Source: Rossellomorea aquimaris TF-12 (GTDB taxonomy: Bacteria > Bacillota > Bacilli > Bacillales > Bacillaceae_B). From it: a stretch of DNA of 64,000 bases. The stretch covers positions 124,001 to 188,000 of the forward strand of contig NZ_LQXM01000030.1 in NCBI RefSeq assembly GCF_001648555.1, in the 5' to 3' direction. A model generated the notes under the pieces. That model did no database searches and had not been told where the DNA came from. It saw only the letters and a list, made by a program, of their open reading frames with translations. Made by a program: the position numbers and the translations under genes. Below are positions 8,776 to 16,995 of the stretch, one piece after another; position 1 is the first letter of the stretch; the number at the start of each line of letters is the position of its first letter.

Positions 8776-10173
8776 TCACATAAAAAACATATGGGCCATT
8801 AAAGCAACAATCGGTAATGTGATAATGGTGCGTTGGATAAAAATAATCAATAAATCCAGGAAGCTAATCGGAATTTTTGATTTTATTAATAGAATTCCGA
8901 TTTCGGACATGTAGATGAGCTGAGTTAAGGACATGGCTGCAATGACAAAACGAGTGAGCTCACTTTCAATCCCACTACCAACGACTGCCGGTAAAAACAT
9001 ATCTGCAAACCCGACAATCATGGCTGGAGCAGCATCGGCTGCCTGTGGAATTTGCAGTAGCTCTAACAGTGGTACAACCGGGTAGGCAAGGACATCAAAG
9101 ACCGATGTATATTCCGCTACAACCAATGCAAGTGTTCCAAGAGCCATTACGAGTGGAATCAACCCAAACCAAATATCAAAGACGTTCTGAAGACCTTTTT
9201 TCGTTACCTCTCCCACACCCTTCACCTCTGAGGCTTTTTCTACTGCTTTTTCAATCCCCCATTGAAAACGAGACTTATCCTCAGGTACCGATTCAGAAAT
9301 TTGCATTCCTACCGGCTCATAATAGGTGTCTTTTTTCGTAGAAAGTGGTGGGATTCTCGGGCAAAGTACCGCTGCTGCAATACCTGCCACCACAACGGTT
9401 GAATAAAGTGGTACAAACATGGATTCTAGGCCAATAAAGCTAACAATGACCAAGCTGAATGCAATCGAAGCTACGGAGAAATTCGTCGCAATGACAGCAG
9501 CTTCTCGTCTTGTGTAATAGCCTTCTTCAAATTGTTTCGTTGTAATCAATACTCCAACCGTTCCACTTCCCATCCAAGAAGCAAGTGCATCAATGGATGA
9601 CCTTCCAGGCAACCGAAAGAGTGGCTTCATAATTTTTTGTAAAAGAGTTCCAAAGAAATCCATTAATCCAAAATCCAGCAATAACGGCATAAGTAATCCA
9701 GCGAATAAGAACCACGTTGTTAAAACAGGAACCAGTGAATACAGGACCGTTCCACCTGTAAAGTCAGAGGTAATCCACTCAGGACCTATTCCGTTTAGTG
9801 TCATGATGGCAAATGCAGAGCCGATGATTCGAATGCCAATCCAAAAGAATCCAACATCGAATAACCCTTGTAAAAAGGATTGACTTAAAATCCATTGTGG
9901 TTTAGCTATTTTCGTATAAATGGCTAAAAGAGCTGATGCACAAAAAATAAGAGTCATAAATAATGGAATGATTCCTTCAAGGAGACCTTGGAAATAAGAC
10001 GCAAATATCCCTACCCCTATGGTCATATTTCCTTGATACATGACGGGTACTAAAAATAACAATACTCCTATCAATGAAGGAATAATAAACTTCATTGAAT
10101 CTTTCACTGTACGTTCTGATTGAGTCTGGGTTTGTAAATGACTAACATTTTGTTTTCCGACTTCCACTGTCAT
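8776..10173 (-). CDS. YjiH-family membrane transporter (nucleoside-recognition/Gate domain)
   Basis: 465 aa, about ten hydrophobic segments, with two Gate-like halves (around PGRSSIDALASWMGSGTVG and PAAVVGSGIESELTRFV). YjiH-family proteins are predicted transporters of unknown substrate. First gene after the sigma54 promoter at 10273-10288 and co-transcribed with the aminotransferase, which suggests it imports the amino compound the aminotransferase uses. A GGGG ribosome-binding site lies close to the ATG. Confidence 0.85.
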   Translation of the reverse strand: MTVEVGKQNVSHLQTQTQSERTVKDSMKFIIPSLIGVLLFLVPVMYQGNMTIGVGIFASYFQGLLEGIIPLFMTLIFCASALLAIYTKIAKPQWILSQSFLQGLFDVGFFWIGIRIIGSAFAIMTLNGIGPEWITSDFTGGTVLYSLVPVLTTWFLFAGLLMPLLLDFGLMDFFGTLLQKIMKPLFRLPGRSSIDALASWMGSGTVGVLITTKQFEEGYYTRREAAVIATNFSVASIAFSLVIVSFIGLESMFVPLYSTVVVAGIAAAVLCPRIPPLSTKKDTYYEPVGMQISESVPEDKSRFQWGIEKAVEKASEVKGVGEVTKKGLQNVFDIWFGLIPLVMALGTLALVVAEYTSVFDVLAYPVVPLLELLQIPQAADAAPAMIVGFADMFLPAVVGSGIESELTRFVIAAMSLTQLIYMSEIGILLIKSKIPISFLDLLIIFIQRTIITLPIVALMAHMFFM

Positions 10174-10272
10174 ACACCCCTTATAAATAATAATATTTCA
10201 GTAATCCAATCCCCCTGATTTCTCCTTATAACGATCCTCCTTATTCTCAATTGCCTTATCACTTAACTTACT

Positions 10273-10288
10273 TGCAAGTTCCGTGCCA
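10273..10288 (-). promoter_or_regulatory. sigma54 (SigL) -24/-12 promoter
   Basis: The minus strand reads TGGCACGGAACTTGCA, matching the TGGCAC-N5-TTGCA consensus at every conserved position. It lies between the stop codon of the sigma54 activator gene and the YjiH-type transporter, giving a leader of about 90 bases. Confidence 0.93.
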
Positions 10289-10296
10289 ATTTAATA

Positions 10297-11673
10297 TTAA
10301 ATTCTATGTTTTTTCATTTTTCTGACGATTGAAGGTTGACTGACTCCCAAAGCCTTAGCCATTTGAGTTGTTGTTTTATGTCTCTCTTTTGACTTGACCA
10401 ATATTTGCTTCTCTACCCCCTCAAGGATCTCTTTCAAAGATTGTCCATCATGTGGAGGAGTAGTAATATCATGGTTACTTTTTATGTAGCGCTCTGGAAG
10501 GTTATCTATTTCTATTAAAGGTTTAGAGGAAGTCACAATCATTCTCTCAATGACATTCATTAATTCTCTTACGTTCCCTTTCCACTCATGTATTAACAGC
10601 TGATGCAGAACCCCTTCATCTAAGCTTCGTTGACGATTGTATTTTTCAGAAAAATGAGTAAGAAAATAGTTAATTAATGTAAGAATATCCGAGGTCCGCT
10701 TTCTTAAAGGTGGAATGGTGATAGGTACTACATTCAGACGGAAAAATAAATCCTGTCGAAACGTTCGATTCTCTACAGATTTTTCTAAGTCTTTATTCGT
10801 TGCGGCTAATACACGAAAATCGACCTGTTTCATCTTTGTTCCACCTACACGATAGAACTGTTTTTCCTGTATGAATTTTAATATTTTCACTTGATTTGAA
10901 AGGGACAGCTCTCCAATTTCATCTAGAAAAAGGGTTCCCCCTTCTGCAAGCTCAGCTAAGCCAAGCTTCCCTTTCCGATTTGCACCTGAAAATGAACCAG
11001 ACTCATATCCAAAGAATTCTGATTCAAATAAGGAATCTGGAATGGCTCCACAATTCACTTCAATGAAGGGTCCTTTGTTTCGATTACTTTTATTATGTAT
11101 GAATTTTGCTATATGAGATTTTCCTACTCCTGACTCCCCTAGCAATAACACATTCACATCCACTTCTGCCACTTGGATGGCCACTTGCAATACCTTCTTC
11201 ATTTCATCGCTTGTTGCAATAATCCCATCGGAAAAATAATGGCGACTTCTAAGAATCTCGAGCTCGGTTTTCACTCGTTCCATTTCATCTTCCATGTCCA
11301 TGAGATACTCCTTCATCTTCAATAATTCTGTTACATCATGTGAATAGCTCACAACCCTTACGAGTTCTTTGTTATGATTAAACACTGGAATCCCCGTAAC
11401 AAGAAGTTTTTTTCCCTCATTACTCGTTTGAACAAGGGTGATTTTCTTTTTTTCCTTCAGTACAACCGGTGTTAATAAAGGGGTGAAAACCCCCTCCATT
11501 TCAAGATCATATACCGATCTTCCTAACATATCCTCTGATTTTACATTGTATATATCTCCTGTTGCCTCACTTACCTTCATAATAATTCCGTCCGTATTTG
11601 TTACTAAAATATCATCTTGCAACGAATCCAATATGGCTTCATTTTCATTCCAACTTTTTTTTCCATCCCCCAC
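10297..11673 (-). CDS. sigma54-dependent activator with PAS domain
   Basis: 458 aa. PAS domain (about 10-115), a short coiled segment, an AAA+ domain with Walker A GESGVGKS and Walker B TLFLDEIGELS, and a C-terminal Fis-type helix-turn-helix (TTQMAKALGVSQPSIVRKM). The sigma54-contacting GAFTGA loop is present as GSFSGA, an unusual variant with serine for both alanine and threonine. GTG start with AGGGTG about 7 bases upstream. It lies directly upstream of the sigma54 promoter and so most likely activates the transporter/aminotransferase operon in response to a ligand bound by PAS. Confidence 0.93.
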   Translation of the reverse strand: MGDGKKSWNENEAILDSLQDDILVTNTDGIIMKVSEATGDIYNVKSEDMLGRSVYDLEMEGVFTPLLTPVVLKEKKKITLVQTSNEGKKLLVTGIPVFNHNKELVRVVSYSHDVTELLKMKEYLMDMEDEMERVKTELEILRSRHYFSDGIIATSDEMKKVLQVAIQVAEVDVNVLLLGESGVGKSHIAKFIHNKSNRNKGPFIEVNCGAIPDSLFESEFFGYESGSFSGANRKGKLGLAELAEGGTLFLDEIGELSLSNQVKILKFIQEKQFYRVGGTKMKQVDFRVLAATNKDLEKSVENRTFRQDLFFRLNVVPITIPPLRKRTSDILTLINYFLTHFSEKYNRQRSLDEGVLHQLLIHEWKGNVRELMNVIERMIVTSSKPLIEIDNLPERYIKSNHDITTPPHDGQSLKEILEGVEKQILVKSKERHKTTTQMAKALGVSQPSIVRKMKKHRI

Positions 11674-11846
11674 AACACTTCACCCTTTCCCTTTATATGC
11701 TTATTCATTATTGAATAATTTATTGAAAATTCAGTGTTCTAACTTAGTTATATCAAATAAACTTAACGTTTTATACAAAAACGAATAAATAATTCATTTT
11801 TGTATAAGCGACTACCTAACTTTGTTATACACAAAGTAGAACACTT

Positions 11847-11869
11847 TTGTTATACTAAACATATAACAA
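11847..11869 (+). promoter_or_regulatory. Extended -10 promoter inside a palindromic operator
   Basis: TTGTTAT-N9-ATAACAA is a perfect inverted repeat (11847-11853 / 11863-11869). It contains an extended -10 TGTTATACT (11848-11856). Further TTGTTATA half-sites occur near 11822. This is the expected arrangement for autorepression by the GntR protein that follows. Confidence 0.7.
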
Positions 11870-11885
11870 ATCAGGAGGTGAAGCC

Positions 11886-12269
11886 TTGTTTATCCAAATT
11901 GAACCTCAATCTGATGTACCCATTTATTCTCAAGTTCAGAATGGCATTATGGAAGGAATTGTTCGTGGGGAATTGAAGCCTGGGGATACTCTTCCTTCCG
12001 TTCGGGCTCTTGCCGGGGACCTCGGCGTGAACATGCACACGGTGAATAAGAGCTATCATGAATTGGAGAACAAAGGCGTTATCAAGATTGTTCCTAAATC
12101 AGGAGCCATCATTTCCTCATCGTCTGAGGAAGGTGTTATGGAAGAAAGGATTGAACAGCTTTCACAAAACTTAAGACCACTTCTCGCAGAGTCCCTCGTC
12201 TACGGATTGGATGAGAAACAGATTCAGGATTTAGTCAGTTCCATCATTAAAAAGGTCAAGGGGGAATAA
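11886..12269 (+). CDS. GntR-family (YtrA subfamily) regulator
   Basis: 127 aa. N-terminal winged helix with the GntR signature (PIYSQVQNGIMEGIVRGELKPG then LPSVRALAGDLGVNMHTVNKSYHELENKG) and a short helical dimerisation tail, as in YtrA proteins. TTG start with AGGAGGTG 5 bases upstream. Three bases separate it from the following membrane-protein gene, so the pair forms an operon. A palindrome overlapping the promoter suggests autorepression. Confidence 0.92.
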   Translation: MFIQIEPQSDVPIYSQVQNGIMEGIVRGELKPGDTLPSVRALAGDLGVNMHTVNKSYHELENKGVIKIVPKSGAIISSSSEEGVMEERIEQLSQNLRPLLAESLVYGLDEKQIQDLVSSIIKKVKGE

Positions 12270-12272
12270 TTT

Positions 12273-13373
12273 ATGGAAATGGCACTATTATTGATCACAA
12301 TCGGATTTTTGCTGATGATTCAAATCGCGGTTCCCTTTATTGTGAAACGAACGGTGGTGTTTGGTGTCACGGTTCCAATCGAACAGGTAAAAAACAAGCA
12401 ACTACTGGGATATAAAAAAAGGTATGCCATCCTTACGTTTGTCTTCTCACTGGCTATTTTGCTTCTATTCTTTATTTGGTCAGGCGGCACACCTCAAGAA
12501 AACCATCTTATTTTAGCAGGGTTGTACCTTCCGTTTGTCATTCTATTCGTCTCCTTATCCCTTTATTTTTACTTCCATGCAAAAGTGACCAAACTCAAAC
12601 AACAGCAAGAATGGTTTAAGGATCGTAAGCAGGTGAATATTTCTGAATTAAACATACGGTCAAAGGATGAAATGCTTCCATGGGTGATTTTTACGATTCC
12701 CATGCTTATTTCCATTAGCTTAATCGTTTTTACCCTTATGAACTATCACCAGTTCCCTAACCAAATCCCTACTCATTGGGGACCGGATGGAAAGCCTGAT
12801 GCCTTTACAACGAAAAGCTATTTTTCCATACTGACCCTGCCGTTGATTCTTTTGGTGATGCAAGGAATGTTTATTGGAATCATAGAGATGACAAGAAAAT
12901 CAGGCATTAAGCTTAGTGCCGGGAATGTAAAAGCATCACGCATTCGTCAATTACGATTACGCAAATACACGAGCTGGTTTTTATTCGTTGTTTCTATTCT
13001 TCTGACTATGCTGTTTTCGTTCCTGCAATTCACAACCCTCTATGAGAATGTCGTAAACGACCTATTGATTCTTCTTATGCCCCTTACATTCTCTGCCTTA
13101 CTTTTCATAGGAGCCATTATTTTAGCTGTAAAGGTAGGGAAAGTAGATTCAGACTTTGATTTGGAGATCATTGAAGATGAAAATGGAGAGATTACGAATG
13201 TGGATGAGGATCATTATTGGAAAGGCGGACTCATCTACTACAACCCAAATGACCCTTCTATCTTTGTAGAGAAACGTTTTGGTGTTGGCTGGACATTGAA
13301 TTTTGCCAGACCGATTGGATATCTGATTCTAGTTGGGCCACTCCTCATTATTCTTTTAATTACTTTTTTATAA
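12273..13373 (+). CDS. DUF1648/DUF5808 membrane protein
   Basis: 366 aa with about eight membrane segments. The middle holds a DUF1648 signature (FPNQIPTHWGPDGKPDAFTTKSY), found in SdpI-type immunity proteins. The C-terminus carries a soluble DUF5808-like motif (DHYWKGGLIYYNPNDPSIFVEKRFGVGWTLNF). GntR-YtrA/DUF1648 pairs are common in Bacillaceae, and a role in envelope stress or peptide immunity is a family-based guess. Ribosome-binding site AGGGGGAA. Confidence 0.85.
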   Translation: MEMALLLITIGFLLMIQIAVPFIVKRTVVFGVTVPIEQVKNKQLLGYKKRYAILTFVFSLAILLLFFIWSGGTPQENHLILAGLYLPFVILFVSLSLYFYFHAKVTKLKQQQEWFKDRKQVNISELNIRSKDEMLPWVIFTIPMLISISLIVFTLMNYHQFPNQIPTHWGPDGKPDAFTTKSYFSILTLPLILLVMQGMFIGIIEMTRKSGIKLSAGNVKASRIRQLRLRKYTSWFLFVVSILLTMLFSFLQFTTLYENVVNDLLILLMPLTFSALLFIGAIILAVKVGKVDSDFDLEIIEDENGEITNVDEDHYWKGGLIYYNPNDPSIFVEKRFGVGWTLNFARPIGYLILVGPLLIILLITFL

Positions 13374-13378
13374 AAACC

Positions 13379-13417
13379 AAAAAGAACCTTTCCAACTTCG
13401 GAAAGGTTCTTTTTTCT
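13379..13417. terminator. Bidirectional terminator between convergent genes
   Basis: AAGAACCTTTCC / GGAAAGGTTCTT with T-runs on both strands, between the DUF1648 gene and hflX. Confidence 0.92.
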
Positions 13418-13418
13418 T

Positions 13419-14678
13419 TTACACTAAGAATTTCTTATATTTCTCTGCATCACTACTTTTACATTCCATCGTTAATTTCGTGCCGTTTTCCTCGTACTCC
13501 GTGTTTAACACGTTGGCATGCTCATTAAAGTATGAAATCAACTGACCTTGGTCAAAAGGAATCAACATTTGACACTTCTTATAATCTTTAAACAGATGGG
13601 TTTTGATTTGCTCAATTAACTCGTCTGTACCAATGCGTTGTTTTGCAGAAAAATAGATTCGATCCCCTTCTACTCTTGGGATCGCTTGGTCCATTAAGTC
13701 TGATTTATTATAGGCGTAAATGACAGGAATATCAGAAACACCGATGTCCTCTAATGTTTGATGAGTTACGTCCATTAACAATTCGAAATGTGGGTCAGAG
13801 AAGTCTATCACGTGTACAATCAAATCCGCTTCTGCTACTTCCTCTAATGTCGATCGAAATGCCTTCACGAGATGATGTGGTAGCTTATGAACAAATCCAA
13901 CGGTATCCGTTAGCAAAAATGCTTTATTATCAGGTAGTGTGATGTTTCGCACCGACGTTTCCAATGTAGCAAACAGCATATCCTTCTCAAAAACCTGCTT
14001 GTTTTCATTCGGATGAAATTTCTCCACCAACGCATTCATCGTAGTAGATTTCCCCGCATTTGTATAACCGACTAGAGAAACAACAGGGAGACCGCTTTTT
14101 TGACGCTGTTTTCGTTGAGTTTTTCGAAGCTCTACAAGTGCATCCAGTTCTTTATTAAGAGCCGTAATCTTATCTTCAATTCGACGGCGGTCAAGCTCCA
14201 GCTTCGTTTCACCTGCACCTTTGTTACTCATTCCCGCTCCGCCACCTTGACGACCAAGGGATTCCTGTCTACCCATTAATCGGGGAAGCATGTATCGGAG
14301 TTGAGCCACCTCAACTTGAAGCTGAGCTTCCCTTGTCTTTGCCCGTTCAGCGAAAATATCTAGTATTAACATTGTCCGATCCATCACTCGTGTCTCAAGC
14401 TTCTCCTCCAAAACTCGAATTTGTGAAGGGGACAGCTCATCATTAAAAATCAATACGTCTGCCTCAAGCTCTTCAATTAACGGTAAGAGCTCATCGATTT
14501 TACCTTTACCAATATAATGAACATGATTCTTTTTCGGGAGGTTTTGAATCAACTCTCCTACTACCTCGATATATCTGGCATTGGCTAATCCCTTTAACTC
14601 CAGCATAGAATACTCGAAATCTTCTTTCGGACTTTTCGTATTCACACCTACAGCAATAGCTCTTCTTAGTTCTTCCAT
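13419..14678 (-). CDS. hflX: HflX ribosome-associated GTPase
   Basis: 419 aa, normal length. An N-terminal nucleotide-binding HflX domain ends in the glycine-rich LGRQGGGAGMSNKGAGE loop, followed by a helical linker (KITALNKELDALVELRKTQRK) and a Ras-like G domain with G1 GYTNAGKST, G3 DTVGFV and G4 NKSD. HflX splits stalled or hibernating 70S ribosomes under stress. Single gene. Confidence 0.97.
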   Translation of the reverse strand: MEELRRAIAVGVNTKSPKEDFEYSMLELKGLANARYIEVVGELIQNLPKKNHVHYIGKGKIDELLPLIEELEADVLIFNDELSPSQIRVLEEKLETRVMDRTMLILDIFAERAKTREAQLQVEVAQLRYMLPRLMGRQESLGRQGGGAGMSNKGAGETKLELDRRRIEDKITALNKELDALVELRKTQRKQRQKSGLPVVSLVGYTNAGKSTTMNALVEKFHPNENKQVFEKDMLFATLETSVRNITLPDNKAFLLTDTVGFVHKLPHHLVKAFRSTLEEVAEADLIVHVIDFSDPHFELLMDVTHQTLEDIGVSDIPVIYAYNKSDLMDQAIPRVEGDRIYFSAKQRIGTDELIEQIKTHLFKDYKKCQMLIPFDQGQLISYFNEHANVLNTEYEENGTKLTMECKSSDAEKYKKFLV

Positions 14679-14759
14679 ATATTTTTCACTTCCTTATCTA
14701 TTTTACTAACACAATTTTCTGCCTGTGCTTCACAGTAAATGGAGGTGGACTCTTTTTCC

Positions 14760-14779
14760 GGAATGGGAGCTCCCATTCC
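14760..14779. repeat. 20-bp perfect palindrome upstream of hflX
   Basis: GGAATGGGAGCTCCCATTCC equals its own reverse complement. It lies about 80 bases upstream of the hflX start codon, so it could be an operator or a hairpin in the hflX leader. Its right part, AGCTCCCATTCC, recurs near 41929. Confidence 0.7.
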
Positions 14780-14837
14780 CAAAATACAGAGGCTTACAGT
14801 ATCCAGCACCCTATTCAATTCTATCTTTAAAAACAAC

Positions 14838-14866
14838 AAAAAGAGGAGTCATGTGCCTCCTCTTTT
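14838..14866 (-). terminator. Orphan rho-independent terminator
   Basis: On the minus strand AAAAGAGGAG / CTCCTCTTTT with an 8-base loop is followed by TGTTGTTTTT. No annotated minus-strand gene ends here; the next one upstream is cotH, 830 bases away and beyond two word arrays. This implies a small unannotated transcript from about 14870-15060. Confidence 0.65.
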
Positions 14867-15091
14867 CTACGTAACGTAAAATGAAGTATTCCTTTAAAAA
14901 TAGGCAGACCATTCCCATTTACTCCGCACCAAAAGCAGAGCCCTTGAACATATTCAATTAACAGTTCAAATCACGGAATTCAAGTCTGATTAAAATCAAC
15001 AGGAAAACCTCCATTTCTCATAAGTTAAAAACATCTTACCACATCGTGATTCCAATTGGAAGAAACTGCTTTGAGGTACTCATTTGAGGTT

Positions 15092-15161
15092 GAGGGTCGG
15101 ACCTCTAATGGAGGTGTATCCCTTTATTAAAAGGTTGAGATTCGTTTGAGGTCCGTCCCTC
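15092..15161. repeat. 14-bp inverted repeat GAGGG[TA]CGGACCTC
   Basis: GAGGGTCGGACCTC (15092-15105) and the inverse GAGGTCCGTCCCTC (15148-15161) pair with one mismatch around a 42-base loop. An exact copy of the second arm occurs inside the GH13 gene at 34176-34189. Confidence 0.7.
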
Positions 15162-15402
15162 TTTTTGCTTCCAGTCCTCCAACCAGTTTGAAAGTGGTCT
15201 ACTATAATTTTTTAAAACTGTTATTTTTGGTGGTTGAATTTATAAAAAAGGGGCATTTGTCGCGGAGAAAGAGTTCTTTTTATTATTCACATATGGTGAA
15301 TTGGAAGTGATAGCGAGTTTAAGAAGGAATAGAACAAAAATTGAGTCATTATGGCTACGCCTAGAGGATTGAAACTTGAAATTTAGTGAGATGTGGACAA
15401 AA

Positions 15403-15494
15403 ATGTGCGAAATTGGGGATAAAATGTGTGAATATTTCCTATTTATGTGCGAATTTCCCCAATAAATGTGCGAAAATCCAACCATAATGTGCAA
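15403..15494. repeat. Array C: word ATGTGCGA at exact 21-bp period, 5 copies
   Basis: Starts at 15403, 15424, 15445, 15466 and 15487. Three copies are ATGTGCGA and two have one change (ATGTGTGA, ATGTGCAA). Spacers are unrelated. It lies downstream of cotH and next to array D. Confidence 0.88.
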
Positions 15495-15525
15495 AATTGT
15501 GAACAAGTATGGTTCCTCATCTCGA

Positions 15526-15617
15526 ATTGGGCCTGAATAGCTCCTTATTGAGCCACTTTTCATCAATATTGGGCCAGAATGTAGTGTAATTTGGCCACTT
15601 TCAAGAATAATTGGGCC
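15526..15617. repeat. Array D: word ATTGGGCC at exact 21-bp period, 5 copies
   Basis: Starts at 15526, 15547, 15568, 15589 and 15610. Three copies are ATTGGGCC; the others are ATTGAGCC and ATTTGGCC. It follows array C with a 39-bp step between the last C word and the first D word. The 21-bp period leaves a long open frame on the minus strand with heptad peptides (SGPI, SHI), which is a by-product and not a convincing gene. Confidence 0.88.
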
Positions 15618-15662
15618 AAATTGTGAACTCAACTCTCCGAGGAAGAGACCCTTAAATATGTA

Positions 15663-15682
15663 ACCTCGTAAAACTAAACGAG
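15663..15682 (-). terminator. Possible terminator of cotH
   Basis: CCTCGT / ACGAGG hairpin just after the cotH stop codon; the following minus-strand sequence is A/T-rich but lacks a long T-run. Confidence 0.4.
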
Positions 15683-15698
15683 GACATTTACCGTTACC

Positions 15699-16790
15699 TT
15701 AATCTAGTAGTTTCATATTTTGAATAAGGTATTCTCTTCGATCTTTGATGAATTTCAGAATAAATTGTGGCTCTTGATCAAACAAAGATATATCATCTTT
15801 TTTATATGGATCCTTTGAAAGGTATGGCCTGATATATTCATGAAGAGAATTTACTTTGGGTTCCATAAACTCCGGGGTAAATTGATTAGTCAAAATCGAT
15901 GTTAATAAGTACTTATAAGATTTCCTAAAAGAATTTACTGCTAATAAACGAGCGGTCAGTGTATTAAATCCTTGGATACGTACATAATCATAGTCCATTG
16001 CCTTCCCATTTACATCTCTTCCCCACGTTGCATCATAGTCCCATGGGATGATTTCAATCTTTCCTGTTTCCCCACTAACATAAAGAGAGTAGTTGTGTAC
16101 AAATCCATCATAGTTTTGTGTACAAACAACCCCTGCCAGCCATGCTAAATACTTATCCACATCAATATACTTTTCGATTTTCTTCTCGAACTCGCTTGGT
16201 AATAATGTGTTAATGGAATAAATGAAGTCTTCTAAAACATTTCGATCTTCCTTATTTCCACATTTTTGTTCGTACCCTAAAAGCAGGTTTTTCTTTACTT
16301 CTTTATCTAGATCGCTCATAAGAGAAAAGTTAGCGTCCCCATCAATCGCGTAAAAGATAGACCCAGCAGCTTTATTTCTATTTATAATGAATTGTTCATC
16401 CACAGATTCTAATTGAAGGTAAACTCCCTCTTGCTTTCCATTGATTACGAGAAAGACATGTTGTGATTTAGGCGAACATACTCCAATGCTAGAAAAGAAA
16501 TCCAATGAAAGCTTATTTCGAATGAGAGAAGGGTCTCGATATTCTGCATTCAAGTGCCATTCTTTTGCCCCTAAAAACGTTTTTGGTTTATAAAAACTCA
16601 CATAATAGGATTTCTTATTAAACTTTCTCGTATGAGATCCACGATAAACGATGTCTATATCGAACTTTTTTTTATCTATTCTTAAGGAACCCGCTACCGG
16701 CTCATCACACCATATATCACTTTTAAGTTCCTTCACATCTTCCGGCTGCAGAAACAATCGATACAGTGGCATCTCATTGTTGGTAGACAT
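15699..16790 (-). CDS. cotH: Spore coat protein kinase CotH
   Basis: 363 aa, matching B. subtilis CotH in length. It has the CotH-family segments GSLRIDKKKFDIDIVYRGSHTRKF, KSYYVSFYKP, the YRDPSLIRNKLS block and the metal/ATP-binding IPWDYDATWG near residue 250. CotH phosphorylates serines of repetitive coat proteins such as CotG and CotB inside the mother cell. Here it is divergent from a CotG-like gene, as in B. subtilis. Start confirmed by AAGGAGGG 6 bases upstream. A sporulation-like -10 (CATACGAT on the minus strand, 16822-16829) lies about 30 bases upstream, but I see no matching -35. Confidence 0.94.
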   Translation of the reverse strand: MSTNNEMPLYRLFLQPEDVKELKSDIWCDEPVAGSLRIDKKKFDIDIVYRGSHTRKFNKKSYYVSFYKPKTFLGAKEWHLNAEYRDPSLIRNKLSLDFFSSIGVCSPKSQHVFLVINGKQEGVYLQLESVDEQFIINRNKAAGSIFYAIDGDANFSLMSDLDKEVKKNLLLGYEQKCGNKEDRNVLEDFIYSINTLLPSEFEKKIEKYIDVDKYLAWLAGVVCTQNYDGFVHNYSLYVSGETGKIEIIPWDYDATWGRDVNGKAMDYDYVRIQGFNTLTARLLAVNSFRKSYKYLLTSILTNQFTPEFMEPKVNSLHEYIRPYLSKDPYKKDDISLFDQEPQFILKFIKDRREYLIQNMKLLD

Positions 16791-16995
16791 ATCAAACCCT
16801 CCTTAAACATTTCGATAGTTAATCGTATGTTTTAAAGACTTGCCTTGCTACCTTTAAATGACATATTGCCTTTTTTTGAGTGTCTATTTTTTCTATTTAT
16901 CCACTTTAGTCTATACATAGCTTGTCAATTCTACGTAGTTTATTAATAAGAGAAAAAAAGACTTCATATCTCTAAAATTCATAGGAGGGAAATAT

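Noticed and set aside
15070..15160. GAGGT words as another phased array
   Set aside because: Intervals are 13, 25 and 37 bases, not constant; better described by the inverted repeat reported there.
15240..15632. 130-codon minus-strand frame with SGPI and SHI heptads
   Set aside because: The heptads come from the 21-bp period of arrays C and D. There is no ribosome-binding site, and array A with its 20-bp period shows that coding is not the common property.
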